Shown: positions 33,145-47,297, counted from the first letter of the stretch. The stretch: 64,000 nt of DNA from Armigeres subalbatus (GCF_024139115.2 NW_026942550.1:62001-126000), one strand, 5' to 3'. The notes: generated by a model from the sequence alone, not told the origin. Made by a program: numbers and translations.

Positions 33145-34020
33145 ATTATTGTAAACGAAGTTATTTTGAAAACAAGAAGACGAAAACTGTGTTTGAAATC
33201 AATCCAACACAATTCGATGTGCTTCGTTTAATACTGGGAGCTGCGGATAGCGTCAAAACGAGTGCCAAAAAATCTCCAAGGTAAGCTGTCAAAAAGTATC
33301 CATCGCATCGAGAGAGGTTTTGTGCATTTTGAGCGCAGCCGAGAGAGTACACGTATAAATCAACTCATACTAAATATAGCTCATTTTGAACAAATTTCAA
33401 TTTTCTGGCGTCATTTTAAATATATAGACGGATTCAAAATACGTGGAGGAATTAATTAAATATTCGACACGTTAATTCATGCGATGCAGTAAGTTGACGA
33501 AATCTTTATAATTAATTCTATAAAGATAAACACAATGATAATTCAATGTAAGAAAATCGTAACGTGCACATTGAACACCGAGAGGAAATTTGCGAGTTTC
33601 AAGCAAAATATCTTGAAAATTGGATTCGATCGAGTCCGCAGCTCCCAGGTTTAACAAGATCTACAATTTCGATAGATCCATTCCGCACTAAATAATTCTG
33701 TCCTCTTCGATGCAGACATTGGTTTTATCACTTCGCGTTCTCCCACACTAACTGGCGTGATCAGCATCTACAAGATCGATTGTACACTGTACAAACAAAT
33801 TTCTGCTAGGCGAGGTAGATTTTTTTTTCACTTCGCGTTCTCCTGGACCAGCTGCCGTCCCATGACCAGCAGCAACACGATAGATTCCGCATACATATTG
33901 TACAAATAAGTAAAAAATATCACAAAATATAAATTTGAAATTTGGAAACACTGAAGACGTTTTATAGAAGAAAACTGCATACGTATTTGTCCACTAAGAA
34001 TAGGGTTATGTAGTTAGCGT
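33145..34020. other. Duplicated non-coding sequence with an inverted-repeat pair
   Basis: CTGGGAGCTGCGGA at about 33235 is matched by its inverse at about 33639. Open frames on opposite strands begin with similar peptides (LILGAADSVK and NLGAADSIES). Copy B shows the same with a 131-codon frame (47650-48045) that has no recognised domain. CTTCGCGTTCTCC occurs twice (33735, 33833). Confidence 0.4.
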
Positions 34021-34023
34021 TAT

Positions 34024-34397
34024 TAGAAAAACCCTGATTAATCCACCTAGCGGTGATGGTGCCTTTCTCGTGCATTATAAAAATAGTATTTTGGCCATTA
34101 CTTTTGAGCCCATAGTCCGATCTGGCCAATTTTCGATAGGAAACAATGGGAGGGTATTCTGCGTCGAGTGCAACATGTTGCGAGTAAATCGGTTAAGGAT
34201 AAGTGCCTGAAAAATGAGTGACATTTTTTACTCATTTTTTTAATAAAAAAAAGTGGTATTTTGGCCATAACTTCTGATCCCATAATCCGATCAGACAAAT
34301 TTTCAATAGGAAACAATGGTAGACTAGCCTGCGTCGAATGCAACGTGTTCCGAGTAAATCGGTTAAGGATAAGTACCTGAAAAATTAGTGACATTTT
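34024..34397 (+). repeat. ~167-bp repeat module, end of copy A
   Basis: It starts with the conserved terminus ATTAATCCACCTAGCGG and holds about two monomers. At 34397 it meets the start of an array in the opposite orientation. Copy B continues here with further monomers (48615 onward), so the junction marks the right break of copy A. Confidence 0.8.
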
Positions 34398-35600
34398 TGC
34401 CTTTCTCGTATACTAAGTATACGGTAAAGGCTATATGATCGCTCCAAAAACAAACTTTTTATAGAAGGCCCGGAGACCCATAGTGTTATATACCAATCGA
34501 CTCAGTTCGACGAATCGAGGTGATGTCTGTGTGTGTGTGTGTGTGTGTGTATGTGTGTGTGTATGTGTGTGTGTGTGTGTGCAAAACTACTCAACAAAAT
34601 GTCACTCATTTTTCGGGCACTTATCCTCAACCGATTTGCTCGCAACAAGTTGCATTCGACGCAGAATCCTGTCCCATTGTTTCCTATTTGAAATTGGCCA
34701 GATTGAACTATGGGATCGAGAGTTATGGCCAAAATACAAATTCATTTGAAAAAATCGCGTAAAAAATGTCACTCATTTTTCGGGCACTTATCCTCAACCG
34801 ATTTGCTCGCAACAAGTTGCATTCAACGCAGAATCCTGTCCCATTGATTCCTATTTGAAATTGGCCAGATCGGACTATGGGATCGAAAGTTATGGCCAAA
34901 ATACAAAATCATACGAAAAAATCGCGTTAGAAATGTCACTCATTTTTCGGGCACTTATCCTCAACCGATTTGCTCGCAACAAGTTGCATTCGACGCAGAA
35001 TCCTGTCCCATTGTTTCCTATTTGAAATTGGCCAGATCGGACAATGGGGTCGAAAGTTATGGCCAAAATACAAAATCCTACGAAAAAATCGCGTAAAAAA
35101 TGTCACTCATTTTTCGGACACTTATCCTCAACCGATTTGCTCGCAACAAGTTGCATTCGACGCAGAATCCTGTCCCATTATTTCCTATTTGAAATTGGCC
35201 AGATCGGACTATGGGATCGAGAGTTATGGCCAAAATACAAATTCATACGAAAATATTGCGTAAGAAATGTCACTCATTTTTCAGGCACTTATTCTCAACC
35301 GATTTGCTCACAACAAATTGCGTTTGACGCAAAATCCTTTCCCATTGTTTCCTATTGGAAATTGGACAGGTCGGACTATGGGATCGGAAGTTATGACCAA
35401 AATACCTTTTTTCATAAAAATCACAAAAATGTCACCTATTTTTCGAACACCTAACCTTAATCGATTCACACGCAACAAGTTGCATTCGACGCAGAATCAT
35501 ATCCCATTGTTTCCTATTGAAAATTGTCCAGATCGGACTATGGGCTCAAAAGTTATGGCCAAAACACCATTTTAGCCTTTTTATACGAAAAGGCTGTATG
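34397..35600 (-). repeat. Inverted ~167-bp repeat array with (TG)n
   Basis: It begins GCCTTTCTCGTATACTAAGT, then (TG)n at about 34527-34582, then about six monomers in inverse orientation (GTCACTCATTTTTCGGGCAC, CCCATTGTTTCCTATTTG). It ends with a diverged terminus near 35580. Frames of 80-136 codons through the array are repeat artefacts. Confidence 0.85.
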
Positions 35601-36236
35601 TTCGCTCCAAAAACCAAACTTTTACAGAAGGCCTGGAGACCCATATACCAATCGATTCAGCTCGACGAACTGAGATGATGTCTCTGTCTCTCCCACTTTA
35701 TACGGGAGTTTAGCAGAAAGACGGTCATGAGATTTATATCATAACAAATATTGCCCTCCGCTCGCGTGATGGGAATGACATTTTCGTTTTCTTTTTGTGT
35801 AGTCGCCCAACAAACAACGACAAGGTACAATTAAGCATCTAAGTTGAATTATTGTTTATATTTGTAATCTTCATAGCTGAATAAAATGGATGCTGAATGA
35901 TTCGCTAGACAGATTTCATCTCAGCATTTGATCCAACTAATATTCGACTTGGCATATTTATTTGTTTACCACCTTTATTTGAGGTCGAATTAACGTTTTA
36001 GTTTTATCACATTTCAGCACATTGGGGAAGTTTATCAATGTGCTGAATTAATGATTTTCAAAATTCTCTGTTCGACTATGATGTGATGCTCTAAAAGGGT
36101 GGTCGAATTGAGTTTGAATAGTAGATTAATAAGCAAGCATTAAAAATCCTTCTTAACCGTTGTCTTCTTAACCATTGGATTTCACCTTTACCGGATCTAT
36201 CGCACAGTGGAAAAAACATCATAATAGTTTATAATT
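35601..36236. other. Unassigned AT-rich spacer
   Basis: A repeat terminus relic extends to about 35690. Beyond that no gene, inverted repeat or tandem repeat is evident. Confidence 0.4.
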
Positions 36237-36365
36237 AATTGCATATTATTCGGCAACTCGGCCGTACGAAAACCATTTTTTTGTTAAATATCTTGGCTGT
36301 GCATATGCACAGCATATGTTTCGAAATGGACAAATTGATATGAAATTTGCGAAAAAGAATCCACG

Positions 36366-36437
36366 TGTCTTGGAGGGACTCGAACCCTCAACCTCCTACT
36401 CTCTAGATAGGCGTGATAACCCCTACACAACAAGACC
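36366..36437 (-). tRNA. tRNA-like sequence 1 (anticodon AGA), probably not a functional tRNA
   Basis: The 72-base minus-strand sequence folds as a cloverleaf: acceptor GGTCTTG/CAAGACA (first pair mismatched), D arm GTG/CAC, anticodon stem CCTAT/GTAGG with loop CTAGAGA, T arm GAGGG/CCCTC with loop TTCGAGT. The A-box (GTGTAGGGGTTATC) and B-box (GGGTTCGAGTCCC) are good. The anticodon AGA would be serine, but the long variable arm of serine tRNAs is missing, so it is more likely a tRNA-derived repeat. Confidence 0.5.
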
Positions 36438-36928
36438 ACTTAAAGGTCACGTTTGCGGAAAAGCCATCAGAATCCGAGTACCAACCTCCACCGCGGTTAG
36501 CTCTCTTTTTTGCAAATTGAATATCTTTCGGATGCTTGATTTGTCCAATCTCCACATTTGCTTTACTGTTGTATATCCACAGCCAAGCGAGTGCACATTG
36601 TTTATTAAACGAGAGGATCGCACTCCATGCCCCCCAGCAACGGACTGGGCGGGACGGTATAGAATGCGAATTCAATCGCACTCTGCTGTGCCAAAGGCTT
36701 GCTTGGCTAAAGCATTTGATGAGTTTGATTGCCTTTACGTAAACGGTCGCGTGTACTCAGACGACTAATGACGGTGAAAGACCGACACTTGATTACAATT
36801 AATTGCATATTATTCGGCAACTCGGCCGTACGAAAACCATTTTTTGTTAAATATCTTGGCTGTGCATATGCACAGCATATGTTTCGAAATGGACAAATTG
36901 ATATGAAATTTGCGAAAAAGAATCCACG

Positions 36929-37000
36929 TGTCTTGGAGGGACTCGAACCCTCAACCTCCTACTCTCTAGATAGGCGTGATAACCCCTACACAACAAGACC
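36929..37000 (-). tRNA. tRNA-like sequence 2 of the tandem array
   Basis: Identical to the first tRNA-like core, one repeat unit further. The same caveat applies: tandem placement at a fixed ~563-bp period suggests array amplification rather than a tRNA gene cluster. Confidence 0.45.
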
Positions 37001-37491
37001 ACTTAAAGGTCACGTTTGCGGAAAAGCCATCAGAATCCGAGTACCAACCTCCACCGCGGTTAGCTCTCTTTTGTGCAAATTGAATATCTTTCGGATGCTT
37101 GATTTGTCCAATCTCCACATTTGCTTTACTGTTGTATATCCACAGCCAAGCGAGTGCACATTGTTTATTAAACGAGAGGATCGCACTCCATGCCCCCCAG
37201 CAACGGACTGGGCGGGACGGTATAGAATGCGAATTCAATCGCACTCTGCTGTGCCAAAGGCTTGCTTGGCTAAAGCATTTGATGAGTTTGATTGCCTTTA
37301 CGTAAACGGTCGCGTGTACTCAGACGACTAATGACGGTGAAAGACCGACACTTGATTACAATTAATTGCATATTATTCGGCAACTCGGCCGTACGAAAAC
37401 CATTTTTTGTTAAATATCTTGGCTGTGCATATGCACAGCATATGTTTCGAAATGGACAAATTGATATGAAATTTGCGAAAAAGAATCCACG

Positions 37492-37563
37492 TGTCTTGGA
37501 GGGACTCGAACCCTCAACCTCCTACTCTCTAGATAGGCGTGATAACCCCTACACAACAAGACC
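37492..37563 (-). tRNA. tRNA-like sequence 3 of the tandem array
   Basis: Identical core in the third unit. The tRNA-like part stays unchanged while the rest of this unit carries several substitutions. Confidence 0.45.
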
Positions 37564-38053
37564 ACTTAAAGGTCACGTTTGCGGAAAAGCCATCAGAATC
37601 CGAGTACCAACCTCCACCGCGGTTAGCTCTTTTTTTGCAAATTGAATATTTTTCGGATGCTTGATTTGTCCAAGCTCCACATGTGCTTTACTGTTGGATA
37701 TCCACAGTCAAGCGAGTGCACATTGTTTATTAAACGAGAGTATCGCACTCTATGCCCCCTAGCAACGGACTGGGCAGGACGGTATAGAATGCGAATTCAA
37801 TCGCACTCTGCTGTGCCAAAGGCTTGCTTGGCTAAAGCATTTGATGAGTTTGATTGCCTTTACGTAAACGGTCGCGTGTACTCAGACGACTAATGACGGT
37901 GAAAGACCGACACTTGATTACAATTAATTGCATATTATTCGGCAACTCGGCCGTACGAAAACCATTTTTTGTTAAATATCTTGGCTGTGCATATGCACAG
38001 CATATGTTTCGAAATGGACAAATTGATATGAAATTTGCGAAAAAGAATCCACG

Positions 38054-38125
38054 TGTCTTGGAGGGACTCGAACCCTCAACCTCCTACTCTCTAGATAGGC
38101 GTGATAACCCCTACACAACAAGACC
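38054..38125 (-). tRNA. tRNA-like sequence 4 of the tandem array
   Basis: Identical core in the truncated fourth unit, which ends about 45 bases beyond it. Confidence 0.45.
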
Positions 38126-38170
38126 ACTTAAAGGTCACGTTTGCGGAAAAGCCATCAGAATCCGAGTATA

Positions 38171-39187
38171 TAATTAATTCATGATCTAGGAAAAAGCCGT
38201 TGGAGATTATAACGAACAAAATTGCTGGTGCAATGAAGAAAATTTATGCAGTTGTTGTAAAGTTGTGAGGAAACGAAAACAAACAAATTCATAAAAAAAT
38301 CGACCATATTATTGACTGTTACAGATTTCCTATGTATTAGTTGTTTTTCATTATATTTACTCGCTGCATGTGTGGTATTGATGGCAGAATAATATCGCAA
38401 CCGATTATTCGAACATAAATTCATTAAAATTTCATAAACCCCATCATTGGAGACGAATTTTATTTTATCGTTTTGACATTATTTTCTTATATTTTTCCCC
38501 AGTGTGAATGGTTATGACTGGCTGAACAATGGTTGAAATAAAAATCTTGTACAGTTAATAACAAACTGTAGTTTGACAGATTGACTTGTTGATTAAGAGT
38601 CCAATTATGATTCATATTCAGCCATACGATTATTTATGTTTTGCATTGAGTAAGCCATAACTTACAAATCAAGGATGGCGCGGATGGCAACGTTACCGGC
38701 GGATGATCAAATGTCAGCAGTTCGAGACCCGATTTAGGAAAATTTTAAAATGATTATATGAAAATAGCAATTATAATACGTTCAATGGAGACCTTGATGT
38801 TACTCTCAATGCGTTATTATTTTCGAAGAATTTACATGTAGCTGAATTAAGGCTAAGTAAAATGCTTATTAAAGGTTTAACAAATCAGGTAATAGAGTTG
38901 TTTTTCAAAATGAGATGTTGTGCCTGTATAACTTCTCCAAAATTGTGTGAACAAAGCCTGAACAGAAGTTGCGATAAGAAATAGTACAGACATAATTCAA
39001 CGCAGTGCTGAACTGAATTATCACACAGATGTTAGTTAAACTAGTGAATGTTTGTTGGGCGGAGCTTCAGTTCAACTAACATCCAAAAGTGATATCCTTA
39101 AAATATATGACTGGGTGAAATAAAACAGGGTTATGTACGTCAAAAAGATTGGAATAGGAAACAAAAATGTCGAAATTCTTATTAGCA
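38171..39187. other. Unassigned AT-rich stretch
   Basis: I see no gene, tandem repeat or inverted repeat of note. Frames up to about 81 codons are isolated and unrecognised. Confidence 0.4.
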
Positions 39188-39376
39188 TATTGTAGATCAA
39201 GCTGAAAACCGAACCGAGGTCCCGCGAAATCGCATTTTCTCGCATTTCCGGATGTTGCAACTGCATCGCGAGTAGTGCGCAACTGTGCCATAGTCGGGCA
39301 CCACTCGCGATGCAGTTGCGACATCCGGAAATGGGATAAAATATGATTTTCGGTTTTCAACTGGATCTACAATATC
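39188..39376. mobile_element. Fold-back element, ~190 bp
   Basis: The left half (from ATATTGTAGATCAAGCTGAA to ATCGCGAGTAGTG) is repeated inverted on the right. The inner arms, including GGATGTTGCAACTGCATCGC, match almost perfectly; the outer arms have a diverged middle. A loop of about 20 bases remains, so nearly the whole element can form one hairpin. It is a MITE-like element of unknown class. Confidence 0.8.
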
Positions 39377-39483
39377 TTTGCCATAAATAATCTGATTTTC
39401 ATAGAACGGACAAAGAAATTTGTCTTTTTTACTCCTAGCCACTAGCTCATCTTTTTTCAAGCACACACATTTTACGAAGGTCG

Positions 39484-39520
39484 AGAAAGGCACCATCACC
39501 GCTAGGTGGATTAATCTGGG
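39484..39520 (-). repeat. Solo terminus of the ~167-bp repeat module, inverted
   Basis: CACCATCACCGCTAGGTGGA followed by TTAATCTGGGTTTTT is the conserved outer end in inverse orientation. It is placed directly before the monomers that begin copy B. Confidence 0.7.
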
Positions 39521-39522
39521 TT

Positions 39523-41384
<1,862 letters not shown>

Positions 41385-42393
41385 CAGTCAATTTTGCACC
41401 AACTGTGCGGTAATTCATACCATTTTGGTCGCTTGAAATTTATGGAAATAGATTTAAAAATTATGAGTTGCTCTTCCACTTACTCCAGTGGGGTAAGTGT
41501 AAAACCCATGTTACCTTGATCTTCAATTGTGATGAGTAGTTACATATAACTAAAATCAAAACGATAATTGCTCTGAGTATCTTTTGTTGAATAATTTCTT
41601 TGGGTTAACGGAATAGGTCCCCAAGGAATTCTCGCAATAGCTAGTGAAGGAAGGTTTTGCCTTCTCGAATACTAAGTGTACGTAAAATTTATATGTTCGT
41701 CCCAAAGTTGAACTTTTTATAGGAAAAATGGGACTTACAGGTTTATATAGTATAACGAATTGAGATGATGTCTGTATGTGCGTGTTAGTATGTATGTGTA
41801 TTCGCAAAACACGTACAAAATTATCACCTATTTTAAGGTACTTTCTTTCTCATACATGTAAAACAAGTGAAAGGCATCAATACCGAATAGGTGGATTAAT
41901 CGGGCGTTTTCTTATGTATATTAGTCCAATCACCACTGAAATCACAATGATAACAAAGAAAGAACATATTAAGATTCACAGCTATCGAAATAAACCATGG
42001 AGGGAAGGAAACATTTGCGTGATCAGTGTTTGATACCAGGGGTAAGTGTAAAATCTATAAATTATTTGTTTTCATGGTACAAGCCACTACAAATTGAATG
42101 TGATTAGTTTAATTGTATTAAAATGGTCACCTGTGACATAAATTCACTGAAAAAAGGGACAATGTGTGCAAATGAGAATTGATTTTATGAATGCAAAAAT
42201 TAACTTTTCTCGAAACCTCAAATGACAGCTCCAGCGTTAACTGTGTTAGTGTATGTATAACACAATTTTTAACATAGTATTAGTGTGAGCATCAAAGTAT
42301 ATTATCGCAAAATGTTATGGTGTGGTAAAAACTATAAAATATGTACAATTCCAATTTTTCTAGTCGATGTTTACACTTCCCCCAGTGTACCTT
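41385..42393. other. Copy B counterpart of the right portion of the TA-flanked element
   Basis: Non-coding and nearly identical to 11347-12375. The right terminal repeat remains (ACACTTCCCCCAGTGTACC) but a deletion of about 15 bases removed the CTTACCCCCT stretch just inside it. The matching left end is absent from copy B, so this is a one-ended remnant. Confidence 0.65.
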
Positions 42394-42449
42394 AAATGAA
42401 AATAATCGTAGCTCTTAAAGTATATATAAAATGGATAACTCCATAAACT

Positions 42450-43090
42450 TCTTGGAAGGAGGCTTCCGAGCCTCTTGAAAGGAGGCTTCCGAGCCTTTTG
42501 AAAGGAGGCTTCCGAGCCTTTTGAAAGGAGGCTTCCGAGCCTTTTGAAAGGAGGCTTCCGAGCCTTTTGAAAGGAGGCTTCCGAGCCTTTTGAAAGGAGG
42601 CTTCCAAGCCTTTCGAGAGGGCTTCGAGGCTCTTGAAAGAGGTCTTCCGAGCCTTTTGAAAAGCGCTTTCCGAGCATTTTAAATGAAGGAGAAAAGAAAA
42701 AAAAAAGTTAAAAGAAGAAAGCTTAAAAAAAGATTTCCGGGCCTCTAGAAAGGAGGATTCCAACCCTCTTTAGAGTAGGCTTCCGAGCCTTTTAAAATGA
42801 GGCTGACGAGCCTGTTCAAAAATCCCTTCCGAACCCCTTGAAAAGATCCGAGGCTTTTAAAAGAAGCAGAAAAAAGGGAAATTTCTAGAAAAACAGCTTG
42901 GCTTCCGCGCCTCGAAGTTTTCGAACCTCTTGAAATGATGCTTCCGGGTCACTTGAAAGGAGGCTTCCGAGCTGCTTGGAAGGAGGCTTTCGAAAAGCGT
43001 AGAAGGATGCTTCCAATTCTCTTGCAACAAAGCAACTAAGCTTTTCGGGAAAAAGTTTTCATGTCTTTCAAATGGAGGCTTTCGAATCTG
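42450..43090. repeat. 23-bp minisatellite, copy B
   Basis: The same 23-base unit as in copy A. Here about seven consecutive units (42470-42610) are almost perfect, whereas copy A has several variant units, suggesting recent homogenisation or loss and gain of units after the duplication. Confidence 0.85.
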
Positions 43091-43160
43091 TAGACTCTAG
43101 ATTTTAGTTAAAAATCATATTCTTAACATATTATTCAACATTATGTTTTGACCCGGAAGA

Positions 43161-46100
43161 TTTATTTATTTATTTATTTCGTCAACCGACGTAGACTAGT
43201 ACATATACAATATACATGTTTTTCTTTATTTTCTTAATGCTATAAAAACGGTATTATAGTGTATAAAAATAAAAATAGTTTGGTTAAGTAGTGTTTAATT
43301 TTGGGATTTAATGTAAATTTAGATGTGTAGATTTCGAATTGTGACAAAATATTTTTTTAGGTTCTGCCGAGACATTGTAAAGTCAATAGTTTCGCAGTGT
43401 TGATTATAGATGGCCATCATCTGATTGAGAGGTCCGAATTTTGCATAATTTGTACGGCAGTGATTAATTAAAAATGTATGTCGATGACGCAGTTGTCGAG
43501 ATGGTGTGTAGAAATTTAATTTCGATAAAATGTTTGTTGAATCAATACGCTGCGAAACTATATCGTTAATAAATGAAACCATTGCAGTTTCACGACGCTC
43601 TTTCAAAGATTGAATGTTTATAAGCTTGCAGCGTGCCTCATATGATGGAAGTGGAATGTTGTCCAACCTAATTTACGAAGAGCAAATAATAGGAATTGTT
43701 TTTGTACTGATTCTAATCTTTCTTCGTGTGCTATTGAAAATGGAGACCATACAATGCTGCAATATTCCAGTATCGACCTTACATAAGCAATATATAATGT
43801 TTTAATTGTGTATGGGTCATGAAAGTTATAGCAGAAACGTTTTATAAAACCCATCATATTATTTGCTTTATGAATAATGGTGTTGTAATGGTCGATGAAC
43901 GTTAGTTTGGAGTCTAAGATAATTCCTAAATCCCTAACTCTATCGCATTTCTCTACAACCTGGTTTCCTAATGTAATTGAGAGATTTGATGCTGTTCTTT
44001 TCTGCTGAATGATATAAGGTTACATTTTTTACATTCAGTTGCAATAGGCTTTTATTGCACCATTCGTAGAATGTGCATATTTTGTTCTGGAATATGTTGA
44101 GGTCATTTTATTCCTATTTCCAAAAAGAGCTTCATGTCATCTGCATAGATTAACACTTTAAGTTTGTCAAGAATGAAGGAAATGTCGTTTACATATATTA
44201 TGAATAATAGAGGCCCCAAATGAGAGCCCTGGGGACACCGGAAGTGGCTTGAATGGGTTTTGATCTATTGCTGTTAAATTTTATAATCAATTGGCGATCA
44301 GTTAAGTAAGATTCAAGCCATTTGAGTAGTCCCGGCTCAATTCCAGTTTTTTCAATTTGAATAGAAGCATGGGTATATCTATGCGATCAAATGCTTTACT
44401 GAAGTTAGTATAAAGAGCTTCTACATGGTTTCCTTTATCCATTGCATTCAGGGTATAGTCAACAAATTCAAGAAGATTAGTTGAGCTTGAACGCCCTTTA
44501 AAGAAGCCATGCTGTGCGTCTGTTATTCGGTTTTTACTTGTTTGAATAATTTTTCGTTTACTATGGCCTCAAAAGTTTTGGAATGCAAGAGATAATGGCT
44601 ATTCCACGATAATTACGTATGTCTGATTTTTTTCCAGATTTGAAAATGGGTATCAAAATGAGTTTTTCCATATATTTGGGAATTTTTCTAATTCAAGTGA
44701 CGTATTAAATAGACAACATAATGGAGCGATTAATTCCACTGCTAGGGTTTTCATTAATATAGGAGGATTCCATCAGGACCAGGACCTTTTGAAGCATCTA
44801 AACTACGTAGGGCCTGCAAAATGTCATGGACATGAAGTTGATTCACTCCAATATCATTTGAAAAGTCTGGGGAAATGCAAAATAGTCGCGGTCACGATCA
44901 TTTTCAGAAAATGTAGAATAGGCTTCCTGGAAAAAATCTGCAAAAGATTACAGTTGTTTTCCGAACTATCCCCCGCGTTTTCGTCAAGATGCATAATTGA
45001 TGGAAAGTTATTAGATTTCAGTTTAGTTTTTACGTAATTAAAGAAGTTCTTAGGACAGGACTTTATTTCGCTCTCAGTTTTTGAATTGTAATCTTCCAAT
45101 GCGTTACTGATAGCGTAATTCAATTGATCGCATACGTCCAAGTAATATACTAAATTTTCATTACTGTTATGACTTTTGTAAATTTTGTGTGCTTTTTGCT
45201 TGCGATTTCTTAAATTCTTGATTTGCCGGTTATACCAAATTGGGTCTTTATTATTGTTATGACGTCGTTTTCGTTTTAGTGGAGTTTCTTGTGAGATTAT
45301 GTGAGATAATAATCTGTAAAAGTGTTAACAGATGCTTCGACATTTTCTTCATTTCTTAAAACTATTTGCCAGTTTACACTTCTTAACCTATCTCGAATAT
45401 TTTCATAGTTCGCTAAATTATATTCAAAGACATCCTCATACTCACAATCGTTGGGTCTTTGTTGCTCATGAATGAATAACGAGTATTCGATTGCAGTGTG
45501 GAACGCTTCATTTTTCCACAATGGATTGATAGATTCTGTTACACAGAAATCTTCATAGATATTTGTCAGCAAGAGGTCCAAATAGCAATTTTGATTGTTT
45601 TTATATGATTAATTTGTTTCAACCCTAAACTTGCAGACTTGTTTCGTTGCAAAGTTTCGTTATCCCCAACGACTGGCAGTAGGATACATTCGTTTTCTGA
45701 GTCTAGAATAAAGTCAGCATTGCGTTGGTTAAAGTCCCCATAGATGTGAACTTTAACCTCCGGTGGATGTTCTGATAGTATTTGTTCAGCGCACTCAAAA
45801 AAGATTCATAGTTGTGCTTACAAGCATGATTAGGTGGGAAATATACCGATGCGAATATATGCATTTCTCCAGCTATATGGGTTTTTACCCAGACATGCTC
45901 AAATTCATTGAATTTATTTGTTGTGATGATTTCTGAATTAAAGTTTGCTGAAATAGCTATTAGAACACCAATACCGAGACGCGAGAAAACTCCTGTCATC
46001 TCTAAATACATTAAAGTTACTTCCAAAAATTTCTTCACTCCTAACGCTTTCATCCCAGCTTGTTTCAGTTGCCAGAATAATCGAAAAGGATGAGCTTAAT

Positions 46101-46315
46101 AAATTTTTAAATATATCCTTCATTTTGGCTGGGCTTTTCATTCGATTGAAATTCTGACAATAAATTAGAACTTCAGTCGAATTCTGTTTCGGCGAAGAAG
46201 TTTCTGGAAGTATGACGGTCGACGAAATATTTACCTCTTCTGATGTTTCATGTAGCGTGTTATCTTCACTTGTTAATGTGAATAGTGCATAGAAGATTTT
46301 TAAATTTGTTCAGTC
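43161..46315 (-). mobile_element. 5'-truncated CR1/Jockey-group retrotransposon, copy B
   Basis: Duplicate of the 13141-16310 element, with the same (AAAT)n tail (43161-43179) and the same truncated 5' end. It has extra indels: the polymerase catalytic frame that is open in copy A (YADDMKLF region) is broken here by small deletions near 44115, 44235 and 44350. The endonuclease part at 45960-45990 also differs by a replaced segment. Confidence 0.85.
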
Positions 46316-46410
46316 GAGGTTTTGCCTTTTGATCCCACATCTCTTCATCCATTGTACTGGTTGTGGAGGATAATATTCAGAATGCCATGATTCACTGATC
46401 GCCATGCATA

Positions 46411-46534
46411 GGGTAAGGGAGGTATTTTGGACCACCAGTTCGACGCCTTATATTTTGAACCACTGAGAGCAAATTCCTCTTGGTGGTCCAAAATAAGAGC
46501 CCCGTAAGGGTGATCCAAAATACATCCTTTACCC
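46411..46534. mobile_element. 124-bp TA-flanked MITE, copy B
   Basis: Same size and ends as 16404-16527, with two or three substitutions in the middle. TA on both sides. Confidence 0.75.
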
Positions 46535-46624
46535 TATTATGTACAAGACAAAGTTTAGAAATAAAAAAAATACAAAACTTTATCAATAAGTTTGGATTAA
46601 AACTGTGATTCATCCGCCATTAAG

Positions 46625-46699
46625 CATTTCGTCCGAGGTACCCCCTGGGCCCGGCGAAAGTACCCCAGTGGTACATGTACCCCAGGTTGAGAACCGCTG
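46625..46699. mobile_element. Terminus of a hAT-type element, copy B
   Basis: Minus strand begins CAGCGGTTCTCAACCTGGGG. It is the counterpart of 16621-16693, with one base less in a C run. Confidence 0.5.
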
Positions 46700-47297
46700 T
46701 TATAAAAGACCGAGGAATGCTTTGCATCTCCGTGAGCGCTACGGGAAAAGAATCGTTGGCTAGTAGAGAAGATAATTCTCAGGTACTTTTTCAAATCGGC
46801 GTATGAAACATTTTGATCAAACTGAGAAAATGGGCTTGAAAGTTTTCAGATTTTATTTTATTCCTATTTAGAAACTAAACATTTTTATTGCAATTGAATT
46901 CGCCTCAACGGTACATTATGAAAAGATTCATCGTCACTGACTCTGAAATCAGCACTGCGTGTGAACATTTCAGTTATTTTGATAAAAATATATGTTACAA
47001 CGTTTTGCAACAGATAAATCACATACGTCGTTTGGTAAGTCAGCATGACCGAGGTCATGCTACTTTCGTCGAAATGTTACGCTGCTCCGTACGCTGCATT
47101 GTTGATACGTCGAAATGTTGCGTCAAGTTGAAACGTTTCACGCACATGCGACAAAAAAATTGCAACACTTACAACACGACGTAACAACATTTGCTGAAGA
47201 AAAACAACGTAAAATGTTTTTCTTAACAAAAATCAGAATATACAATCAACAAGCATAATTTTGAAATCAGTGATGAAAAAGTACAAGCAGACGCACG

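Larger units (their letters stand above)
36237..38170. repeat. Four-copy ~563-bp tandem array with a tRNA-like core
   Basis: The unit starting AATTGCATATTATTCGGCAA occurs at 36237, 36801, 37364 and 37926 (periods 564, 563 and 562). The fourth copy is truncated after the tRNA-like part. Copies 1 and 2 are nearly identical; copy 3 carries a cluster of substitutions in its second half. Each unit has the palindrome GCTGTGCATATGCACAGC and one tRNA-like sequence on the minus strand. Frames of 83-200 codons cross the units but contain the tRNA-like sequence and are not credible proteins. Confidence 0.92.

Noticed and set aside
36316..37331. 150- and 200-codon plus-strand frames repeated in the ~563-bp array
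   Set aside because: They run through the tRNA-like core and palindrome of a tandem repeat; identity between copies reflects the repeat, and no domain is visible.
36366..38125. A cluster of four functional tRNA genes
   Set aside because: The serine anticodon does not fit the short variable arm, the first acceptor pair is mismatched, and the fixed period indicates a satellite.
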